Assembly: GCA_964426915.1 (NCBI GenBank)
Contig: CAYRTD010000093.1
Span: forward strand, 1-16,242
Reading direction: 5' to 3'
Length of the DNA stretch: 16,242 nucleotides
Source of the DNA: CAYRTD01 sp964426915
GTDB taxonomy: Bacteria > Bacteroidota > Bacteroidia > Bacteroidales > GCA-2748055
Shown in pieces: positions 1-7,392 of this stretch (its first letter is position 1; every line of letters begins with the position of its first letter). Under the pieces are notes generated by a model. That model did not search any database, was not told the DNA's origin, and worked only from the letters and a program-made list of their open reading frames with translations. The position numbers and the translations under genes were made by a program.

Positions 1-132
1 GCACGCTGTCGCTGAAGCTTTAGCGTAGGCGCCTAAAGCTTCAGCGACAAGCGGTCGCAAGCCTTGATCTCGAACATTATGTTCCGATAGCTATCGGAAC
101 AGACACTCGACTTTATTGACGGACACTAATTA
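1..132 (-). repeat. Hairpin-rich interspersed repeat, copy 1 (partial, cut by window edge)
   Basis: This is one of three related copies in the window; the others are at 3197-3363 and 11361-11628. It lies in the opposite orientation to those two. Read on the minus strand it starts at 132 with TAATTAGTGTCCGTCAATAA, then has the 20-bp perfect palindrome GTTCCGATAGCTATCGGAAC (81-100), a conserved core (about 50-80), and a hairpin with perfect 16-bp arms at 8-23 and 33-48 and a 9-nt loop. The element continues past position 1. Its outer end lies 2 bp from the acylphosphatase stop codon. It has no coding capacity. A MITE-like, non-autonomous mobile element is the likely nature, but no transposase is visible to confirm this. 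Confidence 0.75.
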
Positions 133-134
133 AA

Positions 135-410
135 TCAGTGTTTTATCTGAAATTTCGGATAATTTTTTATCTGCCCGGTTTCAACTTCCACATTTTCAAC
201 AGTACCCAGTCCCGGCCCCTTACGGCACCAGGCAACAAATTCATCCAGTTGATTCCGATTTCCTTCGGCCTCAATATAGACGGTACCGTCCTTTTTATTT
301 TTAATAAATCCTTTAATTCCGTTATACCGGGCTACAGTAGCTGCACTGTGCCGGTAACCCACACCCTGGACTCTTCCTTTAACAGTGACTTTATATAAAA
401 TTCGTTCCAT
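135..410 (-). CDS. acyP: Acylphosphatase
   Basis: This 91-residue cytosolic enzyme hydrolyses acyl phosphates such as acetyl-phosphate and carbamoyl-phosphate. The family signature GRVQGVGYR is at residues 12-20, with the phosphate-binding loop and catalytic Arg20. The second signature, GFIKNKKDGTV, carries the catalytic Asn38. The length is normal for the family (about 90 residues) and the reading frame is intact. The ATG at 408-410 is the natural start because the beta-strand before the phosphate loop begins at once. The gene is divergent from the peroxidase-like gene at 485. Its stop codon nearly touches the end of repeat copy 1, so the repeat probably lies in the 3' untranslated region of its transcript. 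The family assignment is secure; the physiological substrate is not known from sequence. Confidence 0.95.
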   Translation of the reverse strand: MERILYKVTVKGRVQGVGYRHSAATVARYNGIKGFIKNKKDGTVYIEAEGNRNQLDEFVAWCRKGPGLGTVENVEVETGQIKNYPKFQIKH

Positions 411-450
411 TTTATAAATTTTGAACCATCGGATCGTAGAATTGTTATTT

Positions 451-458
451 CAAAACTA
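451..458 (-). promoter_or_regulatory. Candidate -7 element for acylphosphatase
   Basis: The minus strand reads TAGTTTTG, an exact match to the Bacteroidota -7 consensus TAnnTTTG. It would give a leader of about 35 nt before the ATG at 410. I see no good TTG/TTTG -33 element at the usual 17-23 bp spacing, so this is only suggestive. Confidence 0.35.
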
Positions 459-484
459 ATAAATCTTTAATTAATAATACAGCA

Positions 485-1024
485 ATGAGAAAACTAATGA
501 TTGGATTAATCTTATTTACCTCTGTTACTTTTGCCGGATTTAGTCAAAAATCCTTTTATGATTTTACTGTAAAGGATATTTCCGGAGAAGAGTTTGACCT
601 CTCTGAATTCAAAGGCAAAAAAGTTATGGTGGTGAATACAGCCTCCAAATGCGGATTGACACCTCAGTATGAAGATCTTGAGAAATTATATAATGAATAT
701 AAGAGCGATAATTTTGTAATTATTGGTTTTCCTGCTAACAATTTTATGAATCAGGAGCCTGGTTCCAACGAAGAAATTGCAGAATTCTGTGAGAAAAATT
801 ATGGCGTTAGCTTTCCTATGATGTCTAAGATCTCAGTTAAAGGGGATGATATGCATCCTTTATATCAGTGGTTAACCATGAAAGAGAAGAATGGTAAAAT
901 GGATTCCGAGGTAAGCTGGAATTTTCAGAAGTATCTGATTAATGAAGAGGGTGAACTTGAAGCGGTTGTAAAACCCCGCCGAAAACCCTATAGTGATGAG
1001 ATTATCGCTTTTATTGAGGAGTAA
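485..1024 (+). CDS. Exported glutathione-peroxidase-family (thiol peroxidase) protein
   Basis: This 179-residue protein has an N-terminal signal peptide (about residues 1-20) and a thioredoxin-fold GPx domain (about 24-178). It would reduce hydroperoxides outside the cytoplasm. The peroxidatic Cys56 lies in ASKCGLTPQ, and Cys102 in FCEKNYGVSFPM matches the resolving cysteine of thioredoxin-dependent GPx enzymes. The late WNF motif (Trp145, Asn146) is intact. The family motif FPCNQFGxQEPG is FPANNFMNQEPG here, so the tetrad glutamine is Asn86 and the motif cysteine is Ala84. Cysteine, not selenocysteine, occupies the active site, and no tetramerisation loop is present, so thioredoxin is a more likely reductant than glutathione. 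Divergent from acyP; convergent with the kinase at 1082. I see no clear terminator in the 57 bp between them. Confidence 0.9.
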   Translation: MRKLMIGLILFTSVTFAGFSQKSFYDFTVKDISGEEFDLSEFKGKKVMVVNTASKCGLTPQYEDLEKLYNEYKSDNFVIIGFPANNFMNQEPGSNEEIAEFCEKNYGVSFPMMSKISVKGDDMHPLYQWLTMKEKNGKMDSEVSWNFQKYLINEEGELEAVVKPRRKPYSDEIIAFIEE

Positions 1025-1081
1025 AAATCTGCAATAGCGAAGATATGAGCCCACTCTGACAAGTTGAGGAGGCTGTCTCTC

Positions 1082-3040
1082 TTATTTTATAAACTGCTTA
1101 TTAATCTTATTAATAAGCCCGTTAATATCAATGGGCTTTGTTATATAGTCATCGCAACCTAACTCAAGACATTTGTTAATCTCCTCTTTGGATGCAAAAG
1201 CAGTCTGTGCGATGATGGGTAAATTTGTACGGTATCTTTTTATTTCTATGGTTGCATCAAAACCGTTGACAACAGGCATCTTTATGTCCATCAGTACAAT
1301 ATCTATCTGATTGATTTTCTTACAGAGTTCCACAGCCTCAAGTCCATTTTTTGCATGTAGAATCTGGGCCTGAGTTCTTTGTAAGATCGTCTCCAGGAAA
1401 CGGTAGTTCACCTCTTCATCTTCGGCGATCAGTATCACTTTATCTTTCCAGTTATGTTTTTGAATTAAGGATCTCTTGTCTGATAGTATTCTCTTTTTAT
1501 CCGGGGGAGAGATAACAGGAATATTTAGCTGAAAGCGAGAACCCTTGTTTATTTCCGATTTAACTTTGATCTTACCACCCAATTCTTCAACAATGTATTT
1601 GCTGATAGTGAGACTCAGCCCGGTTCCGCTTAAACGTCGTAAAGTTGTATCCTCAAGTATCTCAAAGCGGTTAAAAATCCTGTCCTGATCATCCTCACTC
1701 AAACCTACCCCTGTGTCTGTCACAAAGAATTTAAAATTTTTTGGTGTCATTAAATACCCGAATACAATCTTACCTTTTTCCGTGAATTTCAAAGCATTGC
1801 TTAATAAATTGGAAAGGAGCTGATGCAAGCGTCCGTAATCGGTATAAATCAATTGTTGTTCAGCATCTGCAGGAACATTGAGTTCGAGTTCAATATTGTT
1901 TTTGCCTTTTTCAAGCCTCAATTCCTCAAACTCTTTATGTAGTTCTTTTAACAGAGGATGGAGTGAAAATTCCTTGTATCTGAATTCAATATTTCCAGTT
2001 TCAAATCTTGAAATTTCAATTACATCATCGATCAAAGCAAGCAAATGATTGCCTTTTGCCCGTATTATGGAAGTATAATTATTGATTTCTTTCTGGCCCA
2101 GTCCGGGTTGATTCAGTAATTCACTATACCCCAGAATGGCATTCATGGGGGTCCTGATTTCATGACTCAGGTTGGTGAGAAAAACAGATTTAAACCTGTC
2201 GGTTTTTTCTATTTTGTTCCTGGATTTAAGCAGGTCTTTTTCAATTCTTTTATATTCTGTTATATCCTCAATGGTACCTGCGATATCGTTCCTATCCTTA
2301 AAATCCGGTTTATCGAATATCAGCCGGATAAAACGGCTGCTCTGATCGTCGGAATTTTTAGCTTTAATCCGAAACTCCCGTTCTGTTTTTTGTGAATGCT
2401 GTTTTAGTTTTAATACATCCTTTTCAAGGCTTTCCCTGTCTTCGCGGCTGGAGATTAAACTCAGCACTTCAATGAACTTCACCGTCCTGTTAACAGGCTC
2501 CAGTCCCAGGAGTTGGAAACAAACCGGGCTTCCTGTGAAATTTCGAGTTTCAGGATCGAGCAACCATTTACCTGTTTCGGTCAGATGATAAATAAAATCA
2601 TCCAACTTGCTCGTTTCTTTTATAAGATCATTATCTTTTTTTATTTCCAGACCGTTGAGATACATGAGAAAGATTTCCATCTTATTTTTTCTGTAAACAG
2701 AAATCACTGCAGAACCCGAAAGTTTTCTGTTTTTCCTGGTTGCTATCGCAATATTTTTTATTTCTGTCCTTTTCTGTGAGGTCAGCCTTGATAATGCTTT
2801 CTTTAAAAGAGACAGACTGCCTGGAATTATAGATTCCAGATTGCCTCCGTCACAATCTTTATTAGCATATCCTGTTTTTTGAGAAAACAGGTTATCAAAA
2901 GAAATTATTTTCAAATCCTTATCGAATAATACCAGCGGCAGAGGTGTGTTTGTCAAAGTTTCGTCCAGGAAAAACCTGATTTCCTCCGGAAATCTTTTCA
3001 GTGATGGTCTTAGCGATTTATTATACCGTTTTTTTGTCAT
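1082..3040 (-). CDS. Soluble PAS-containing hybrid histidine kinase with C-terminal receiver
   Basis: This 652-residue kinase has no membrane segment or signal peptide. An N-terminal PAS-like region (about 20-130) is followed by a second PAS domain with PAC tail (about 145-265, ending GTIEDITEYKRIEKDL). Next comes the dimerisation domain with phospho-acceptor His293 in LTNLSHEIRTPMNAILGYSE. The ATPase domain has an N box at 411-419 (NLLSNALKF), a G1 box at 442-446 (DTGVG) and a G2 box around 472-478 (GTGLSLT). The receiver domain (about 533-650) has acidic Asp541, phospho-acceptor Asp585 in LMDIKMP, Thr613 and Lys635. All catalytic residues are present, so it is probably active. It is preceded on the same strand by the GAF/PAS protein gene, separated by a 320-bp gap holding repeat copy 2. 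The signal and the downstream partner are not evident. The two receiver-only proteins nearby are candidate phosphotransfer partners. Confidence 0.93.
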   Translation of the reverse strand: MTKKRYNKSLRPSLKRFPEEIRFFLDETLTNTPLPLVLFDKDLKIISFDNLFSQKTGYANKDCDGGNLESIIPGSLSLLKKALSRLTSQKRTEIKNIAIATRKNRKLSGSAVISVYRKNKMEIFLMYLNGLEIKKDNDLIKETSKLDDFIYHLTETGKWLLDPETRNFTGSPVCFQLLGLEPVNRTVKFIEVLSLISSREDRESLEKDVLKLKQHSQKTEREFRIKAKNSDDQSSRFIRLIFDKPDFKDRNDIAGTIEDITEYKRIEKDLLKSRNKIEKTDRFKSVFLTNLSHEIRTPMNAILGYSELLNQPGLGQKEINNYTSIIRAKGNHLLALIDDVIEISRFETGNIEFRYKEFSLHPLLKELHKEFEELRLEKGKNNIELELNVPADAEQQLIYTDYGRLHQLLSNLLSNALKFTEKGKIVFGYLMTPKNFKFFVTDTGVGLSEDDQDRIFNRFEILEDTTLRRLSGTGLSLTISKYIVEELGGKIKVKSEINKGSRFQLNIPVISPPDKKRILSDKRSLIQKHNWKDKVILIAEDEEVNYRFLETILQRTQAQILHAKNGLEAVELCKKINQIDIVLMDIKMPVVNGFDATIEIKRYRTNLPIIAQTAFASKEEINKCLELGCDDYITKPIDINGLINKINKQFIK

Positions 3041-3196
3041 GATTGAAAATTTTTTTCCTTAAGGTCAACTTTTGGAACAATGAAAGTATAGGGTGGATAG
3101 AAAAGAATAAAGATAAATAAAAGGAGGAGTTAGTCGATAATGTTTTTGCATTATCTTGTAAGTCATACCGATAAATAGGTATTGGTGAGAGGGTAA
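3041..3196 (-). other. Leader region of the hybrid kinase gene, with two small hairpins
   Basis: This stretch between the kinase start and repeat copy 2 has no coding capacity. It contains a stem GATAATG/CATTATC (3136-3142 and 3149-3155, 6-nt loop) and a second 7-bp stem with one G-U pair (3067 is not involved; arms 3167-3173 and 3180-3186). Neither is followed by a T-run, so they are not convincing intrinsic terminators. The minus strand has TATCTTTA around 3110-3117, one mismatch from the Bacteroidota -7 element, but no -33 element. Kinase transcription could start here or read through from upstream. Confidence 0.3.
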
Positions 3197-3363
3197 GTTG
3201 TGTCTGTCAATAGAGTCGGGTGTCTGTTCCGATAGCTATCGGAACATAATGTTCAGGATCAAGGCTTGCGACCGCGGTCACGCCTGTCCACGGTACTCCG
3301 GGAAATGCCACTTAAAATAAACATTGGATGAGTATAATGGACATTATGGACAGACTCTAATTA
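3197..3363 (+). repeat. Hairpin-rich interspersed repeat, copy 2
   Basis: The left end carries GTGTCTGTCAATAGAGTC at 3200-3217. The right end (3339-3363) reads, on the minus strand, TAATTAGAGTCTGTCCATAA, giving imperfect terminal inverted repeats. Inside, the 20-bp palindrome GTTCCGATAGCTATCGGAAC (3226-3245) is identical to that in copy 1. It is followed by the shared core AATGTTC..GATCAAGGC..GC.ACCGC and a 10-bp palindrome GACCGCGGTC (3270-3279). The long hairpin found in copies 1 and 3 is replaced by unrelated sequence. The terminal TAATTA supplies the stop codon of the membrane GAF/PAS gene. There is no reading frame of note. It sits between two signalling genes on the same strand. Confidence 0.75.
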
Positions 3364-5619
3364 TTTGATTACTAGTGAGGCAGTATAAATCCTGCGGTCC
3401 TCAGCTTCTTTCGACCGGAAATTAAATCTATATGTCTTTTCATTACCCTTGTTATCCTTTAAACTAAGAGTTTTAGCTGAAAAATTCTTTGGTTTTGCCG
3501 GATCCAGAAGTTTATCGAAAAAATCGGAATGCTGGTGAGTTGGTATCAGCGATAAAAGTTGGGTTGTTGTTTCCGGAAGAGTTTTTTGTTCGAGACCAAA
3601 AAAAGCTAAGGCCGGCTTGTTTATATATATGATTTCACCTCTGTTATCAAAAATAAAATTCATTCCTTCTTTATATTCCAGCAATTTGGTAAACAACGAC
3701 AGCATAAGTTCATAATGGCGATTCTCTTTAATCATTTTCTCTTTCATCTCCTGTAGCTCACGGTTCAGACTTAAATTTTCCAAACGAAATTTCTCTTCCT
3801 GTTTTTTCAGGCTTTCAGTTTGTAACCGGCCCTCATTCTCCATGATTTTCTCATTGGTTATTTCATTAGCCAGGAAAATAACACTGGTAACTTCTCCATA
3901 CATATCATTGACAGATGTGAAACTTGCACGAAACCATTTTTCTTCCTGAGATTTTGTAACCATCCTTATCTGACTCTGTATAGCATGTCCCCGGATCATG
4001 TTCTCCCAGTTATCACTGAAGTTTTCTATATCCTTTCTATCCAGAAAATCGTAGACCGTTTTATCGCCAAGTTCATTTGTGGGATACTTAAATGTATTTA
4101 TAAATAACTTGTTGAAATTAATTAATTTACCATCGGGACTAAATTCAGCCTTCACATTTAATTTGTCCAGCGCTTCGATCTGGCTCTCAAATTTGAGAGA
4201 TTGTACCTTTTGAACTGTCGTGTCTATTGCCAGGAAAAGTACCTTCTCCACACTGCTGTCTTCTCTCCTCATACATGTATATGTTGCCATAGTCCACAGA
4301 TCCTGCCCGTTTTTTGCAACATGCTTCATGTAACCTTCAAAATGTGCCCCTCCGTGAGCAAGACTTTCCCAGTAGTTATCGAACCATTCTCTGTCTTTCT
4401 CATCAATGAATAAGGATATATGCTTTCCCTCGACTTCTCTGTTGCCGCTGTATCCGAGTTTTCTGATGAATTTTGTATTGGCATAAAGAAGGATGCCGTT
4501 AACATCATATTCTGCACGTATAAGTGTATGATTCACAGTAGTAGAAAAAGAAATAAACTTTTCCGCCTGTTTGGCTGCCTGTTCCTGTATCTCTTTAAGC
4601 TCATTCATATTACGACGAACCTTTTCTTCCTGCACTATAAGTTTTTCTGCCTGAGTCCTTGTTTCTTGCAGTAATTGTTCTGTGCGGCGCGAATTTAAAA
4701 TATTTTCCAGGGTCATGGCAATGATCTCTGCAACCTGTTCAACGAATTCAATCTCGTAATTCTTTATTTCTCTAAATGAGGCAATTTCCAGAATTCCTTT
4801 AACATCGTCATTATGTATTAGTGGTGTAAGTAAAAGATAACGGGGAGTGGATTTGCCGAGTCCGGAAGTAATTTCAAGATAATTCTCCGGCAATTCTGAA
4901 ATATATAAAGTCTTCATTTCCATGGCCGTATTGCCAATAACTCCTTCTTTCCACGGTATTTTTTTATTTGCAAATTTTTTACGGTCATAAGCATAGCAGG
5001 CCAGCATGTTTAGATATTTTTCATCTCTTTCATTTTTTTCAGTTACAAAAAAGCCTCCCTGATTTGCCCCCAGGTATTTAACTAATTCACTGATAAGTTT
5101 ATAGGAAAGACTTTCCATGTTATCACTATATTCCCTGAGAATTCCTCCGAATTTCGCCATTCCTTCAGAAATCCTGCTCCTTTTTCGGTTTTCTTCCTGT
5201 CTCTTTTCTTCAGTAAGGATATTCTCTCTGATGCTGTTCTGTAATTGATGCAGGCTCTTCGTCAATTCGTCATCGCCACTAAGGTCCCCGGAGAGATCTC
5301 CTCTGGCAATGTTTCTGACGGCACTGATAACTACTTGATTTTGGTTTTGATGGGATATTAACTCTGTGTTATGTTTTCTGGAAATATCCTTCAGATAGCG
5401 ATAACAAAAAACCGCCATCAGGATTCCAAGAAAAGGAAGTAAATCAAAAAACCATGATACGGGAGTTGCCGAATGAATATTGATAAATTTATCTATCCGG
5501 AAGGGGCCCTGAATTACATTGAAAACCGACCAGTAATAAAGTAGAAAAAATGAGAGACCAATACCAAATCCGGATAAAACAAAAAAGAAAAATGAATTAT
5601 GTTGATTTGTTTTGTGCAT
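3361..5619 (-). CDS. Membrane GAF/multi-PAS sensory protein without recognisable output domain
   Basis: This 752-residue protein has two hydrophobic segments (about 9-29 and 57-74) enclosing a short extracytoplasmic loop. A HAMP-like linker (about 75-135, ARGDLSG...DELTKSLHQLQ) follows. Then come a GAF domain (about 150-312), a charged coiled coil (about 312-355), PAS domains at about 358-470 and 484-588, another coiled coil (about 588-640), and a last PAS-like domain (about 645-750). I find no histidine kinase, GGDEF, EAL, phosphatase or chemotaxis signalling motif. It may act through protein contacts, for example with the receiver-only protein encoded just upstream or the hybrid kinase downstream. 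The stop codon lies inside the terminal TAATTA of repeat copy 2, so loss of a former C-terminal output domain is possible. Domain limits are judged by eye. Confidence 0.85.
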   Translation of the reverse strand: MHKTNQHNSFFFFVLSGFGIGLSFFLLYYWSVFNVIQGPFRIDKFINIHSATPVSWFFDLLPFLGILMAVFCYRYLKDISRKHNTELISHQNQNQVVISAVRNIARGDLSGDLSGDDELTKSLHQLQNSIRENILTEEKRQEENRKRSRISEGMAKFGGILREYSDNMESLSYKLISELVKYLGANQGGFFVTEKNERDEKYLNMLACYAYDRKKFANKKIPWKEGVIGNTAMEMKTLYISELPENYLEITSGLGKSTPRYLLLTPLIHNDDVKGILEIASFREIKNYEIEFVEQVAEIIAMTLENILNSRRTEQLLQETRTQAEKLIVQEEKVRRNMNELKEIQEQAAKQAEKFISFSTTVNHTLIRAEYDVNGILLYANTKFIRKLGYSGNREVEGKHISLFIDEKDREWFDNYWESLAHGGAHFEGYMKHVAKNGQDLWTMATYTCMRREDSSVEKVLFLAIDTTVQKVQSLKFESQIEALDKLNVKAEFSPDGKLINFNKLFINTFKYPTNELGDKTVYDFLDRKDIENFSDNWENMIRGHAIQSQIRMVTKSQEEKWFRASFTSVNDMYGEVTSVIFLANEITNEKIMENEGRLQTESLKKQEEKFRLENLSLNRELQEMKEKMIKENRHYELMLSLFTKLLEYKEGMNFIFDNRGEIIYINKPALAFFGLEQKTLPETTTQLLSLIPTHQHSDFFDKLLDPAKPKNFSAKTLSLKDNKGNEKTYRFNFRSKEAEDRRIYTASLVIK

Positions 5620-5723
5620 AGAGTAATATTCAGACCTAAAGATAATTATTTATTTTCAGTTCTGTAATCAGGATATTTTCAGCTCCGGGAAAAAATGAAA
5701 AAAAAATACTGTGGGTCCGGAAA

Positions 5724-6107
5724 TCAGGAACTTGTAATTTCCAGAGTGCTTTGGACTATTTCAACAAGCGAATTAATGTTTACAGGCTTTTCAACAAATT
5801 CAACGGCTCCAAGCTTTTTCGTCTTAATGATATTCATTTCATCCGTAAGTGCGGAAACTACGATCACAGGAATATCACGTAATTCACTTTTATTACTGGT
5901 CTGCTCAAGAAAATCAAACCCACTTATTTCCGGCATAAGTAAATCAAGAAGAATTAAATCCGGTCGGGTTTTCTGGAGGATGGTCATGGCTTCTTTGACA
6001 CTTAATGCGGTTACTACCCTGAATCCTTTGGTGCTGAGGATTGCTTCCAGTAATACCACATTTGTATTGGAATCATCAATTATTAATATGGATTTTTTTT
6101 TAGCCAT
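5724..6107 (-). CDS. Receiver-only (CheY-like) response regulator
   Basis: This 127-residue protein is a single receiver domain. Acidic pocket Asp11-Asp12, phospho-acceptor Asp55 in LILLDLLMP, Ser85 (switch Ser/Thr) and Lys107 in EKP are all present. There is no DNA-binding or enzymatic output domain. It lies upstream of and on the same strand as the membrane GAF/PAS gene (104-bp gap) and the hybrid kinase. It could be a phosphotransfer intermediate or could act by binding a partner. It is divergent from the CRP/FNR-type gene at 6284. Being convincingly full length, it is not a fragment of a larger regulator. Confidence 0.92.
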   Translation of the reverse strand: MAKKKSILIIDDSNTNVVLLEAILSTKGFRVVTALSVKEAMTILQKTRPDLILLDLLMPEISGFDFLEQTSNKSELRDIPVIVVSALTDEMNIIKTKKLGAVEFVEKPVNINSLVEIVQSTLEITSS

Positions 6108-6283
6108 TCTCCTTATATAAAATAAAAAAGAGTATATTTATTATAAATTTGGGATCCAATATAATGACTGAATTTGTTTTAATCAAGAAAAGTGAGCAAT
6201 ATCATCAAATCTGAAATATGATTCTGATGCTATTTTAATTTGTATTAACCAACTATTTTCAATACCACAGCAACCTTTTAGTA

Positions 6284-6979
6284 ATGTCTGAAATAAAAAG
6301 AAAAATTGATACCCCAAATAATTCAGTGAAAATACCCTTCGACCATGTCCTGAATGAAGAACAGAAAGCAAAGCTCCGGCAAAATGTTAATACAGTAAAC
6401 TATAAGAAGAAAGAGGTTATTTTCCGGCAGAATACCAGGGCTTCGCATGTAATGTTTATTAAATCGGGTCTGGTAAAGGTATTTAAAGAAGGCAGGAATG
6501 AACGGGCTATAATTCTCAAGATAGCAAAGCCTGGTGATTTTATTGGATTAATGTCTGTTCTAGGAGAAAAGGTCCATCAATATTCTGCCGCAGCTCTTAA
6601 TGGCTGCGAGATATGCGATATTGATCATATGGCTTTGAGATCCGTTCTGCTCGAAAACGGAAAATACGGACTGGAATATATGAATCTTCTCAGTTCAGAT
6701 GGCCTTTTTATTTTCGACAGATTAATGGGCCAATCGCATAAACAGCTACCCGGAAGGGTAGCAGATGTGTTGCTATATTTCACGGAAAAGATTTTTGAGT
6801 CTGATAGTTTTGTTGTTCCCCTCACCCGGAAGGAACTTGCTGATTTCTCCGGTACTACAAAAGAAAGTTTTATACGAACACTTACAGAATTTAAAAATGA
6901 TAAAATCATTGAGATTGACGGATCCAGTATTTACATAAAAAGTATGGATATTGTAAAGACCTTAAGTAATCTCGGATAG
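6284..6979 (+). CDS. CRP/FNR-family transcriptional regulator
   Basis: This 231-residue protein has a cyclic-nucleotide-binding-like beta-barrel (about 20-125), a long dimerisation helix (about 126-160, including SHKQLPGRVADVLLYF), and a C-terminal winged helix-turn-helix (about 177-222, LTRKELADFSGTTKESFIRTLTEF). The barrel lacks the clear phosphate-binding cassette of E. coli CRP, and there is no N-terminal FNR cysteine cluster; the only close cysteines are Cys108 and Cys111. The ligand, if any, cannot be predicted. Such regulators in Bacteroidota often respond to redox or oxygen conditions, but that is inference. It is the only DNA-binding regulator in the signalling block, divergent from the receiver-only gene at 5724-6107. 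A partial inverted repeat TTGTTTTAATCAA at 6174-6186 could be a binding site. Confidence 0.92.
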   Translation: MSEIKRKIDTPNNSVKIPFDHVLNEEQKAKLRQNVNTVNYKKKEVIFRQNTRASHVMFIKSGLVKVFKEGRNERAIILKIAKPGDFIGLMSVLGEKVHQYSAAALNGCEICDIDHMALRSVLLENGKYGLEYMNLLSSDGLFIFDRLMGQSHKQLPGRVADVLLYFTEKIFESDSFVVPLTRKELADFSGTTKESFIRTLTEFKNDKIIEIDGSSIYIKSMDIVKTLSNLG

Positions 6980-6986
6980 ATTTTTT

Positions 6987-6994
6987 TATCTTTG
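6987..6994 (+). promoter_or_regulatory. Candidate -7 element for the receiver/UPF0316 pair
   Basis: TATCTTTG is an exact TAnnTTTG match, 25 bp before the ATG at 7020, so the transcript would have a leader of about 20 nt. No -33 TTG lies at the usual spacing, because that region is the end of the CRP/FNR-type gene. This would uncouple the receiver gene from the regulator upstream. Confidence 0.4.
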
Positions 6995-7019
6995 CCGAAC
7001 AAATTATCCGGATTCTGAA

Positions 7020-7391
7020 ATGAAAAAACTCAATATTCTCATTGTCGACGATATATTCACAAATCGTTTACTTTTATCAGAACTTATTAAAACACTCGGA
7101 CACGATTCCCTGCAGGCCGAAAATGGTAAAGAAGCCCTCGAGTTATTCGAATCTCACCACATAGACCTGATCCTTATGGATATTGAAATGCCTGTAATGA
7201 ATGGAATTGAAACATGTGAATATATTCGTAAAGAAATGACTCCTCCAAAATCCGTAACCTCCGTGGTTGCCCTTACAGCTCACAATCCCAATTTATTTTT
7301 CGAGGATTTTAGTGATGTGGGTTTTGATGAGTTACTTACAAAACCCTATTCACTCGACAAAATAATAGAACTGATTAACAATCTTACCTGA
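7020..7391 (+). CDS. Receiver-only (CheY-like) response regulator
   Basis: This 123-residue single receiver domain has Asp10-Asp11, phospho-acceptor Asp54 in LILMDIEMP, Thr86 in ALTAH, and Lys108 in TKPY, so all key residues are present. The DIEMPVMNGIETCEYIR segment resembles receivers at the C-terminus of hybrid kinases, such as the one encoded at 1082-3040 (DIKMPVVNGFDATIEIK). It may therefore derive from, or share a phosphate donor with, such a kinase. The stop codon is followed one base later by the ATG of the UPF0316 gene, so the two are probably translated from one mRNA. Confidence 0.92.
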   Translation: MKKLNILIVDDIFTNRLLLSELIKTLGHDSLQAENGKEALELFESHHIDLILMDIEMPVMNGIETCEYIRKEMTPPKSVTSVVALTAHNPNLFFEDFSDVGFDELLTKPYSLDKIIELINNLT

Positions 7392-7392
7392 A

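Noticed and set aside
5695..6120. 141-codon plus-strand open frame opposite the receiver gene
   Set aside because: It is the antisense shadow of an intact receiver with all active residues on the minus strand.
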